DNA from: Parascedosporium putredinis
Taxonomy: Eukaryota > Ascomycota > Sordariomycetes > Microascales > Microascaceae
Assembly: GCA_949357655.1 (NCBI GenBank)
Contig: CASHTG010000001.1
Coordinates: forward strand, 3,596,001-3,660,000
Direction of reading: 5' to 3'
Length of the DNA stretch: 64,000 bases
Each line of letters opens with the position of its first letter. Position 1 is the first letter of the stretch. The notes below the pieces were generated by a model that had not been told where the DNA came from, did not search any database, and worked only from the letters and a program-made list of their open reading frames with translations. Positions 48,621 to 58,801 of this stretch are shown here, piece by piece. The position numbers and the translations under genes were made by a program.

Positions 48621-48899
48621 ATGAAGATCACGACGTTTGTCGCCCTCGCGGTCTCTCTCTACACCTCCGCCGCCAGCGCCGGCATGGTCCTCATCCCCGC
48701 CTTCCCCGATCAAGCGGTAGCAAAGCAATCGGGCGATTGCCCCTACGGTGTCGTGACACCCATCGGCTGCGCGTAAGTGCTTCCCACAGCCCCCTTGGGA
48801 ATGTTGAGTTGGCAAGAGGATTCCCCAAAAATGCTAACATCGATTCGACCTTAGTCCGGCAAGGGCCGCTCCCAACTAGAGCTTGGGTGTAACTGCTAA
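48621..48899 (+). CDS. small secreted cysteine-containing protein
   Basis: Exon 1 is 48621-48772 and exon 2 starts at 48855 (GTAAGT..CTTAG intron of 82 bp). A signal peptide is clear: MKITTFVALAVSLYTSAASA, then a mature part starting GMVLIPAFPDQ and containing GDCPYGVVTPIGCA. Read strictly, exon 2 gives PARAAPN and stops at 48879 (53 aa). If one base is missing at the junction, as in most genes here, exon 2 reads SGKGRSQLELGCNC and stops at 48897-48899. That gives about 65 aa with four cysteines, a more convincing secreted peptide. I do not recognise a named family; effector, antimicrobial or wall-associated roles are all guesses. It lies 5' of the convergent GH17 gene. Confidence 0.6.
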
Positions 48900-49517
48900 A
48901 TGAGAGGAATCTCAAGCACGGGGATGAGGGCTACTAATACTTTACCGCTCCCCCTTCCTTTCGGTACGCCAGTGAGAGCCTCGTGGCGCCACGAAGGCGA
49001 CTGTATACGATATGCAACCTCTATTGTCGACAGGTTACGACAGCCATCCAATATCGGACAGGCCAGATGTGCGGACATTTCGCGTATCCCTTTCAACCAA
49101 GAAAACAGGATGGCGAGACCAGCCAGCGGAGAGTGTTCTTTTTGAAGGATGAACCCCGGCTTTGGACCGGTGGTTAGGTGGACACGGACATTCGATTCTT
49201 TGATACCTCTATACATATTTAACACATCTTTGAATATAGCGCTTGTGAACGGCATTTGAAACTTGATCCTGTCTCCTCTTGCTCTCCATCTGTGTATCTG
49301 TGCGTGAATTTGGGGATATACGACAGCCATCTATTCCCGAACAGCATGCTCGCTACGCCTCATCCTTATTATTACTAATGACCAAGGCAACCAAGTAGTA
49401 GGGTTTCGATGTGGAGGGAGGGCCTTTCTTCTAAAGGCGTAGGAACGATCAAGGCATACGGAGGCCCGGGGGCTTAAGCCTGAGCAAGTGACCCCCGCAT
49501 AAAGAGAACGCCGAGCC
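48900..49517. other. convergent 3' region, secreted protein / GH17
   Basis: 618 bp with no supportable gene; both 3' UTRs are expected here. Confidence 0.5.
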
Positions 49518-50721
49518 TCATGAGCACTTGAGGTCGTACTTTTCCGTCCGATCAGCGTTCATGGCGCCCCAATGGGTCTCATCAGCAGCACTTCCGTCGT
49601 CTCCAATGCTATCCGGCTTCCACGGCTCGTCAAACGCCTCAAAGAAGAAGACGTTGACATCAGTATCGACCATGCCACACACACCCTCCAGATAGAAGCG
49701 GGAGGCATTCTCAACCGAAGGAACCGCGGCGCCGTACTGGGTGCCTCCCGTCGGCCAGCCTGTTTGGGGTAACCCACACGTCAGTCCAGCTTTTCTTTAG
49801 GACGCCGTCCGCGTAATGGCGAGGCAGATCATAAGAGTTCTTTTTTTTGGAGAAGGAGGAGGAGAAGGAGCATACCTGTCTCTCCCACCCAAAGCTCGGG
49901 GGTTGAGTCGCCGGCAACGGCCCGAATGTGGTCAAACGCCTGGTTGATGTCATCAAAAAAGTATTTGTAGCGTTGTTGATGTCTTGGGCCTGCCAGTAGG
50001 CAAAGGCATTACAGAATCTTTGAGCACCCGTTAACTTCGTGTTAGCTGGCGGGCATACCAGATTGCATTCTCCAGTAAAGAATGGCGGTTCGGGGGTGGG
50101 TATCATACAATATGTCGGAAATGCCAATGACGGGGTCAGCAGTGCCATCTTGATACTTGTTCCAACTGTCCGCCGTGCCAACCTTGAAGTCAGGAGTAGC
50201 GGCCTTCATATCAGAGATCTTCTCCGCCAGCGCGGCCCCGTCAAACTCGCCGCGATATAGCGTCTCGGACCCCACGGCAACAGCATAGACTTGCGCCTCG
50301 TAGCCAGGACTAAATTCCACAATGGCCGCTTTATCGGCTTGATACGACTCCTCCGGGTACGCCCTAGATCCCGAAAAAGTCAATCAACGCTGCCTCGCCC
50401 CAGCCATTGTTTTTCTTTGTTTGTTGGGGGGCGGGAAGAGTTTTCCTTCCGTGCTTACCATATCCCAAGTACGACCTGGAACCCTTTCGCTTTGGCAGCG
50501 GGGAGGATCTCCTGCGCGGTGTTACACTGCCCGGCCGCGTACACCCGGACAACCTGGCTGCCCGACGCCGCCGATATAGCATCAAAGTCGGCCTCGTAAT
50601 CGGCCTGCACCTTGCAGCTACCGTCGGGCTGCTTGGCGCCGAGCGCAAACCCCAGAGTACCGAGGGCGGAGGCGACAGACGGGGCCGCGGCCAACATGAT
50701 CGGAGTGGTGGAGAAACGCAT
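49518..50721 (-). CDS. secreted GH17 glucan beta-1,3-glucosidase/transglucosylase
   Basis: Exons (minus) are 50721-50459, 50363-50109, 50017-49876 and 49759-49518, 300 aa after one correction. A signal peptide (MRFSTTPIMLAAAPSVASA) precedes GTLGFALGAKQPDGSCK. The catalytic acid/base Glu is in VYAVAVGSETLYRG and the nucleophile in ELWVGETGWPTGG. Other family blocks are KVGTADSWNKYQDG, SDILFCNAFAYWQAQ and FFFEAFDEPWKPD, ending EKYDLKCS without a GPI tail. GH17 enzymes of this type trim or rearrange beta-1,3-glucan in the fungal wall. One base is missing at 49955-49960 (six A on the plus strand): as written the frame leaves NNATNTF, and one more restores FDDINQAFDHIRAVAGDS. All four exon phases then agree. 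The length is standard for the Bgl2/Scw-like group. Confidence 0.9.
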
Positions 50722-53039
50722 CGTGCCTGAATCTGGTGGGAAGGCGTCAGTCGATTCCTCGACTGCGTAGGTTTTACTCAAAGTCTCTGACCCTTATTAC
50801 CCTTATTGCCTCTTTCGTCTTTTTTGTCTTCGTTTCCCAGCCGTTTTCACCTTGCGCTTTTTCTATAAGCCCGGACCCTTTGGTCTCACTCGCCTTCTCT
50901 CTCTTTACAAGAATCGACGATTTTGTGTCTCGGACGACAGTCGGTCACCGAACAAAGCAAGGCCGGAGATCGTGTGATCGATTTTAGACTGCAACAAGAA
51001 CTGACTGACAAACATCAATTGACAGCGGAAGTGGAAGATGGTATCTAAATATCTATGGATACCTTGTCTCGAGCCCTTCATATTGTGTCATTGGGTGAAT
51101 GATTCCGGCGAAGTTATTAACAGCCGTAAACCGGATTCGTCCCGGCGCTGTCCCGGCAGCCGTGACCTTAGTAGAATACTCCCGCTGTTCAAAAGCAATG
51201 ACATCAACTTGATGAATTGACGGTGGCTTAATATCCATACAATCCGACGTGGGGACAATTTTTCTTCTTTCTTCCATATATCCCTAGATCAATGGAAACG
51301 TATGCCCTCCTCCACGGCGATGATCTTGGCCCCATGTGTCCAAGGGGCTCGCACCCTCGTTGAGCAGAGGGTTTACCGACGAATGCTCCGGTGGAAAGTT
51401 TAAGGGACATCATGGGACCGAAAGCGGCGATGGCGCGCTTCCAAGCCCGCTTTGGTGTCTCCGCTCTAGTTTTGCCTCTGTGGGAACGCGGCGTACACGG
51501 TAACAGTCCAGCCTACATGTACATCATTGGTTGACTTACCGATCAATTGGGCTTCATCCCTCGCAAAATGGATTTGCAGTGTCCACACGTAATCCCAAAA
51601 AAAAAAAAAAAAAAAAAAGGCTGATCGACAGATCAAGAACATTCGTTGACACTAGAGGCATCCACGCCCATGTGGGGGTGAGGGACCACGAGTTGAAGCC
51701 CCATCGATGCTGCGCCCATTCTTTCTTACTTCCTGCAGGGGCACCACGGGCGTGCGCAGCTTACGGAGAAGCGAGAGGATGGTTGCACAGCGTCTCCTCT
51801 CCAATTCGGGATCGATACCATTTATCCTCTTCCGCACAAGGAGATCAAGTCTCTGTATATATTGGGGGCTTTTCCAAGGCCGGAGTCGAGGATTAAATGA
51901 CGGCATAGGGCGGCAGTGTCTTATGGGTTCATTACCCGGTTTCTCTGGCATCTCGATATGCGGGCAGTGCTCCATCCAAAGTTCTTCTTCGCCTTTGGGG
52001 TTTTTCTTCTTCTACTTCCTCTCTTATCCTTATCCCTCTCTAACTTCGCTCTTAGGTGGGGCACTACATTGACCCATCCATTGGCACTACCATTGAGAAA
52101 CGGTGCCGTCCGAGTTCGCCTCCGGCGTCTGCTACACCGAGTTTGCGGCTCACGTCCCCTTCTTCTCGCTGGGCCCCCACTAGGGTATCACGCTTTGAAT
52201 ACCCTCGTCCGGCACCCCGCCCCTATGTCGGTGCGACGCCGGGAGTTTGTTTGGCGGTGGAGCACGGATTCCATGTCGTCTCCTGACTAGGCGGAACCGT
52301 TGCCTGAAGCGAGCACCCACTCTCCGGAACGGTCTGAACATAGACGCCACACTTCCTTTCTTTTTCCTCCCCCTTCTCGGTCACTTTTGGTATGGGTTAC
52401 TTGCAGGGCTTCGTCAGCAACATTACGCGTGCTTCGCTTGTATTGGAAATTCTTTTCTCCATTCTTTCATCTACTAAGTCTAAAACTTCTCAGTATGGTT
52501 GGGGTATAGCGAATGACTGTGGCAACAAATGTATGGCCAGGATACTGTGTACCTCCTTGTAACTCCGGAAGTCCATCTTGCGAAAGGAAAAAAAAAGGCC
52601 ACTAAAAAAGGAGGAGAAGAAAAATAGAAAAAGTAGAGACCTAATCCCCGAATGATCTCCAGCTCTCTGCATTGGAATGTCTGTGAGCCAGCAGGCAAAC
52701 TAACTGTAGCCCCTGAGGGCTCCAACAGATAGCGAGATATCGTCTAAACTGGGGAAGAAGATTCTCTAACCGTGAACGCCCAAGATGTGAACCCTTGTTG
52801 ATATGCTCTATCGCGTGAGAACATGCAAATGCTTCCGTACGACCCATATGTACTACTCGTAGACCCGTCCTTTCTTGAACCTTCAAGTTATATGCAGATA
52901 AAGCCGGGCGTGTAGTGAAAAGTGGAAAAGAAAAAAAAAAGGGAATAAGAAAAAGAGTGTAAGAAGTGAAGGGGGAAGGGGGAAGTATTTTCGTTAGAAA
53001 GCAGCCCACCATGGTGACATAGTTGGCGAATGGCTGCAA
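50722..53039. other. 2.3-kb intergenic region, GH17 to aspartyl protease
   Basis: No supportable gene. It holds the GH17 promoter and the protease 3' UTR, plus a run of about 22 A at 51597-51618. A frame at 51916-52290 has a hydrophobic stretch (FFFAFGVFLLLLPLLSLSLS) but no other support. Confidence 0.45.
51597..51618. repeat. poly(A) tract
   Basis: About 22 consecutive A in intergenic DNA, the longest mononucleotide run in the window. Confidence 0.85.
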
Positions 53040-54529
53040 TTATAGGAGCCATGCCAACGCTTGCTCGGCAGCGACAAGGCCTACCGAGAGCCACATGCCG
53101 TTGTGGAACATCATGGTCCGGTCGGCCGCGCTGTCATCGTCGCTGTCGTTGGAACCAGTCCCCGAACCAACGATATCGTCCTCTGTGCATTCCCCTCGAA
53201 CTGGGCGGCCGCGTTGGTACCGGCGGGGACCTCCTGGAGATTGGAGCCACAGTTGGCATAGGCCGCGAAGTGAATCGCAGGGCTTTGCAGATCGAAAACA
53301 GCTAGACGTAAAGAAAGTTAGTGATTTGGTCAGGCTTGGAAAAGAGGACAAAATGAAAAGCAAGATCAAGGTAGAACATACCGTAAACAGACCGGAGGAA
53401 TGAAGCCCCAAGAATGTACGAGCCGCTTTGCTCCACCATGGCACCCATAGCGCAGGTACCATCCCGAAGCTCCCAGATGAATTCGTGGAGAGAAACGTTG
53501 ATCGTGGTGTTGCCAAAGGTAAAGTCAACGGAGCCGTCTTGTCCGCAAGGAACGAGGTACAGGTCATAGTCTGACCGGTATTCCGCGTCGAGGTCTTTGG
53601 CGAGTGCGGTGACCACGGCTTCGGGGAGGTAGCTGAGGGTGGCGCCGGTATCGAAAAAGACGGCGAGGTCTTCGTCCAGATACGTCTTGGAATTGCCGCC
53701 ACCATCGGTCAGGCCAATCTTGTTGAGGGTGACCCAGAATCGATAGAGATCCTCTTGGTTCTGGGGGCCGAGGATCTGCTCGGTATGAAGCTTCCCCGAA
53801 TACTTTTTGGTGTCAAGGCCGCCAAACGTGAGCAGGCCGCTTCCTCTTGCTCCTCCTTGGCACCAAGAGCGACGCCAAAGAGGCGGGTGTCGATGACTTT
53901 TGCTCAAAGAGCTCGTCGACAAAGTTGTTGTAGTCGAGGTTAAGGCCGTTGCCAAAGCTTAAGCCGAGAATACCGTGGCTCATCTGGTCTGTCCTCTGGG
54001 CCACCCCGAAGCGGACGGTTTCGAGCTCGACGTCGGAGCCGGGAAGGCCGACATTGTCGGTTACGTAGCGAATGGTAGCATCGCCGAGGCCGTACCGCAA
54101 TGTCTTGCCACGATTGCTGACCACAATGGTTGACGACTTTTCAACGTTGAAATAATCGTTGGCCAAGCATTCGCTCTGCTGGGGTAGGGACGAGGCCGTG
54201 TCACAATCCGGGTTGACCCAAAGCTCCGAAGAGCCCGTGTCCACAATGACCTTGACCGTCTGCGCGGGAGTGCCGAGGTCGAGCTCGATCATGTAGGCCA
54301 CCGAAGAGTAGTTGTAAATTTGCGTATCGGTGTCTTCGGCTCTTCGTACCCGGCGTCGTTCAACCGTCTCGTCATGTGGCTCGCGTTTCATGGGAAAGGC
54401 AAGCATGCCCTTGGGAATGGAGGCATCTTCGTTGGAAGTCGCAAGCGTCCTGGTCGTCGGGAGGGTGGCTCCAAGGGCCAATGTTCCACAGAGTGCGGCA
54501 AGCGCGGCGGAAAGCTTTAACCGGGCCAT
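53040..54529 (-). CDS. GPI-type secreted aspartyl protease (A1 family, yapsin-like)
   Basis: Exons (minus) are 54529-53382 and 53301-53040, 470 aa after three corrections. A signal peptide (MARLKLSAALAALCGTLALG) and a propeptide with dibasic sites (VERRRVRRAED) precede the mature enzyme. The two active-site triads are VIVDTGSSELWV and AVFFDTGATLSYLP. Other blocks are HGILGLSFGNGLN, GLLTFGGLDTKKYSG, YILGASFLRSVY and AVFDLQSPAIHFAAYANCGS. The corrected C-terminus has a Ser/Asp/Gly-rich stalk (VGSGTGSNDSDDDSAAD) and a hydrophobic tail (MWLSVGLVAAEQALAWLL), as expected for GPI anchoring. Missing bases lie at 53898-53901, 53843-53844 and 53192-53195; without the last, the tail reads RTISLVRGLVPTT and stops early. 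Such proteases process wall proteins at the cell surface. Confidence 0.9.
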
Positions 54530-57500
54530 GTTTTCCCGCTCTGCGTATGTTTAAAAGGTAGTGACTGCGAGTGACGTCGGCCGTAGGTATAATTCGGGTG
54601 TAATCGTCGTCGCTAGCTGTAGAAGGGAATATGGAGTTTGGATTTCGAACCAGAAGAAAAGAAGGTGGAAAGGTCTCGTCCTAAGGATGGAGAGAGGGGG
54701 GAATGAAAGGAAAGGAATAAACTAGGAAAAGAAGAAAATAAAAACAAGGAGGGAGCTCAGAGAAGGAAAGGACAGAATAAACGTTAAAATGAAGGGAGGG
54801 AGGAGGAGAAGGAAAGAAGGGACTATGATACAATGCAGGTTTATGCCAAGAGAAGGTTGAAAAGGCTCCCTGGTTGTTTGACCTGGTAGTGCCCACTGCT
54901 GATCAGCTTGGCTGATGTACAGGAGATCCGGGTTGAGTTTATTTTTACTCCTTTTGGGAAAAGGAAAGATGCAGGAGGGTTCCCGGTAAAGACGAACAGG
55001 TGCAGACGCAGAGAGAGGGAAGGTTCACCACCGATATTAATATATTGCTAACTCTCAGGACTAGGGAGTAAGGAGGTACGAAGAATCGGAATACCCTTCA
55101 TCTATGGATGTACATGAAGAAAGGAGAGGGGGCTGGAGGGAAAGGAAGTAGACTACAAAAAAAAAAAAAAGTAACAAAAAAGTAAAAGAAAAAGAAGCTT
55201 GCTCGGCGAAGGGTCTTGCGAGGAAAAAGAACATTGATGTACCAGGCTAGACTAGACACTGCTCGATCGACTTTTGGTCTAGAAGGTGGCGCGCTGGCGC
55301 CTGCCAAAAGCCCGCTTTTGAACCACCAAACCTTTCCCATTTCCTCTTCTTCCCATTCCTTGTTTCCTTTCCTTTCCTTTTCGGTTGAAAACCCACCCCC
55401 AGGTGGGACCCGGCGGAGCTTGATGGATGATTCTTCATTCCCTGCTGCGGCTTGAGTGGCCTCGAGTCACCCTCGATGGGGCTCCCAGGTCGTACCTGTA
55501 AAGATTGGGGAGGTGGCGCGTATGATCCTCTCGTGAACATTGAATTATCCTCCTGCCCTCGAGGCTTACGAGGACAGTGGATGATGGTATTATTAGCTAG
55601 CCTAACTTAGGATACATGATGTACATGTAGCCCTGGAGACCTTGAATGGCGCCTACCTGTACGTCCGAAGTACTTGCACCGTCCGTTAACCGACCGGCCA
55701 GGCCAGCCAAGAGCGCTGGCGCATCCATTGGAGCACTGAGATGGGTCTATTGGGTGGTGCTGACGTCCTTGGTCGATTAGCGCTGGGCCAGAAACGGGGC
55801 GGGGGCGGGACGGCTGCTCCGAGCAAACTCCATCCACGCGGCTTTTGGTACGAAGTATGCACTGCGAACATTTGAACATTGAGCCGAATGCTGTCCCAAA
55901 GCCTGCCAAGGTCCCTTCATCAGGCTCGCTGCCCGGTGGTACAATGTCTCAGCAGCCCAGTGGCGGGGGTTCAGCGCCGAGGGAAGCATTCCTCTTCTAG
56001 CGTAGTATTGGACAATACGAACGGGAGCTGAGATGGGACGTGGGGACCGGTTCAGTGTTTCGAGTCTCCCTCGTCAATTTCTTTCGCATTTAGAAATACA
56101 GGTAATTAATAACACCAATCCTGGATCGCTCGCTCGTACTCTCTCGGGCAGCAGCACCTCCTTCTCTCTTTGGGTTTCTGTCTGATAAATCGCAGCGGAG
56201 CGGAAGCATGCTAATAAAAAACCATCTTCATCACCTGTCCCGGGTCAACTGACTTTTCTGGATGGATGGATTGATGTCGAGATTCCGCTCTCCTGCATGT
56301 TGACGAGCGGAGACAACGGCTGGCTGCCTCTCTTGGTGCATTACGTCGGTGCATGCCCCGCGATGCGCAAGTCGACTTGGGCATGGGCATAGTGACGCGT
56401 CAACCCTCAGCATGGTTTGTGCAGGATCAGGAGGTGGCGGACGTAACTTGTCGGAGCAACAATACTGACGACCCTCCCACCTCGAGCCTTTTGATGTGGA
56501 TTCAGAGCATGGGGATGGTGCATCTTTGTGTTTTTGTATTCATGAGTAGAACCATGATTCACTGGGGCCCTTCTCTTTTATTTCCCTTTTCTTTTTCAGT
56601 TTCGATAAAGTACTTCATTTTCTTCACCCCAGGCTGTCCGACAACCCTGAAAGAGGCTCGAAGAAGAATCTAATTTGTGCCATCCTTGAATGCCGTGTGG
56701 AGTTCGATGATCGGTCCTCTTTCATGAAGAATTCCCCAGGCTTGGTTGGCCTCTTCTCTGATCCAGTTGACTGGTTCCTCAGCCCGTATCCCAGCACAAC
56801 ATTCCTCGAGCTGCTGTCCTCGCCCATGGTTACATCTGAAGCGTCAGCCTCCGATTGAGAGCGGAATATTCGTAGCCTAACCAAACTAGGCAAGACACTT
56901 ACGAATTCACCCTTCCGAATCTCACTAGACTGTCCTTGGAAACATCTGTTCGGCTCAAGCGCGGGGACGGATGTCCTCTCCCAAGCCTGAGGCTTTTGCC
57001 AATGTGAACGGCGGTTTGAACACCTTTTATCCTTTCCTCCTGCATATGGAATCTTCTTAGTATGAGACCCCTATTTTGAAAGACGGAGAACAAGCCACGA
57101 TATCTCGGCTCCTTTTATTTTATCTTTAATCTTCATTTATTATCTTTTTCTTTTCGGGTCCTCGGGATTTCGCTTGCCCTACAAGTACTCCGTAGTTCCT
57201 TTGTAGTGTACATGCTCTTCTTGCTTTCACTGCCCGGTGATCCCCTTGCGATTTTCGAAGCCTCGCCAAGAGCCTATCAGGGGAATCGAACTGATTTGCT
57301 TGAATGAATCGAGAGGAGCAATGCCCAGAGCCGCGTTATGCTTGGCCAATAAAGTCTATGCAGGGAAATGAAAGGCACAGAAGAGATCAAGGATGGCTGA
57401 TCCGCAGCGGCCAGGGGACAAGCACTCGTGGGTGACAAGAGCCAATTTCAGAAAGCAGCTGTCCGCAACTGGGAGCGGAAGCGAAGAACACAGCCGGATT

Positions 57501-57708
57501 AAATTTGTTCATTCCGGATTTTTAGGTTAGTCATCGGCCGCACTGTCTGTAAGCTAGTCCCGACTTAGGAGGATCTATATCACGTGTTTCTTGATTAGTC
57601 ACTCGGCTCACGCCAAAGATTGCCGAGCCGGAGGTTCAGCCAAAGCCATCTCCATTCAAGACGATAACCATCCTCCACTCATTTAACTACCCATCAGAAT
57701 CAATCACA
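54530..57708. other. 3.2-kb divergent intergenic region
   Basis: It lies between the aspartyl protease and ATP synthase subunit d. No supportable gene. A purine-rich stretch at 54650-54900 (AAGGAAAGG type) and a 14-A run near 55157 sit in the protease promoter side. A GGATGGATGGATTGATG patch lies at 56262-56276. Confidence 0.5.
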
Positions 57709-58801
57709 ATGGCCACAGTAAGTTGTTTTCTGTCTTCAATTCGATGCTAGGGTGTCGGCGGTCTAGGCGCATCGCTTTTTCCGCACCCACGGGCGACCAA
57801 TTGGCGCGTGGGAGGCGACACAACGCGGAGTGGTTCTCATCGAACCTGCACTTTGGTTGGGGAGTACGAGCTAATTTTTTCCCGCTTCCCGCAGCGAAGC
57901 GCAGCGCTCAAGCTCGACTGGGTCAAGGTCACCACCTCCCTCGGCCTCCGCGGCCAGACGGTGGCCTCCTCCAGGCCTTTAAGAAGCGAAACGAAGATGC
58001 TCGCCGCAAGCTCCAGCTCCTCCAGGAGCAGGCCACCGAGGTCGACTTCGCCCAGTACCGCTCCACCCTGAAGAACCAGGCCGTCGTCGACGAGATTGAG
58101 AAGCGATTCAAGGCCTTCAAGCCCGCCACCTACGACGTCAACAGGCAGATCAAGGCTATCGAGGCCTTCGAGGTTGAGGCGGTAAAGAACGCCGAGGCTA
58201 CCAAGGACAAGGTCACCATGGAACTCCAGGACCTCGGCAAGACCCTCAAGAACATTGAGACTGCTAGGCCATTCCAGGACCTCACTGTGGTACGTTGACA
58301 TCACAGCTTTCTCCGTGCTTCTCCCGTTGGACCTCTGTCCCCCTCTCGCACAATTCTTTTCCCATCTTCGGAACGAGGGGTTTATCCCATTTCCCTTCCC
58401 TCTCTGTCGTACCTTTTCTTTTTCCCTTTTCCCTTGACCCATGACTTTCCTCGACATCTATGCCCAGGGAACCCCTCCCCTCCCCGTCCCCTCCCCGTCC
58501 CCTCCCCCTCTCCTCGCCCTCGCAATGGTCCACAGTTGATCCCGCTCGTACGCCTTCCTCACGTTTGACGATTCTTGAATTCTAACTTGACGGGGATTAT
58601 AGGATGAGGTCGCGGCTGCCGAGCCTTCTATCGACGAGAAGACCGCCCAGCTCGTTTCCAAGGGCCGCTGGGTCGTTCCCGGATACAAGGTACGATTTAC
58701 GATCTTCCGCCTCGTCGGATCTCCCAATGTCTTGATGGCCCTGCAGTTTGCAGAACTAACACACTTTATAGGAGCGCTTTGGCGACCTCTCTGTCCTTTA
58801 A
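57709..58801 (+). CDS. ATP7: mitochondrial ATP synthase subunit d
   Basis: Four exons: 57709-57717, 57895-58289, 58603-58689 and 58772-58801, 173 aa after one correction, the normal family length. The sequence starts MAT|RSAALKLDWVKVTTSLGLRG, continues LQAFKKRNEDARRKLQLLQE, YRSTLKNQAVVDEIEKRF and PATYDVNRQIKAIEAFE, and ends LVSKGRWVVPGYKERFGDLS. Subunit d is part of the peripheral stalk of F1Fo ATP synthase, on the matrix side of the inner membrane. The first exon codes for only three residues. One C is missing at 57968-57969: GTG GCC TCC TCC reads into SRPLRSETK, and one more C restores ASLQAFKK. Intron 2 is unusually long for the window (313 bp) and contains a C-rich repeat. Confidence 0.93.
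58472..58514. repeat. C-rich tandem repeat in ATP7 intron 2
   Basis: Repeated CCCCTCCCCGT units giving many C4 runs on the plus strand, hence G4 runs on the minus strand (i-motif / G-quadruplex potential). Confidence 0.75.

Noticed and set aside
51916..52290. 124-codon plus-strand frame with a hydrophobic stretch
   Set aside because: A single hydrophobic segment from T/C-rich DNA and no other coding signal.
57270..57330. possible minus-strand tRNA (AGTTCGATTCCCC)
   Set aside because: B-box-like, but the flanks pair as a simple ATCAG/CTGAT hairpin rather than a T-arm, and there is no A-box.
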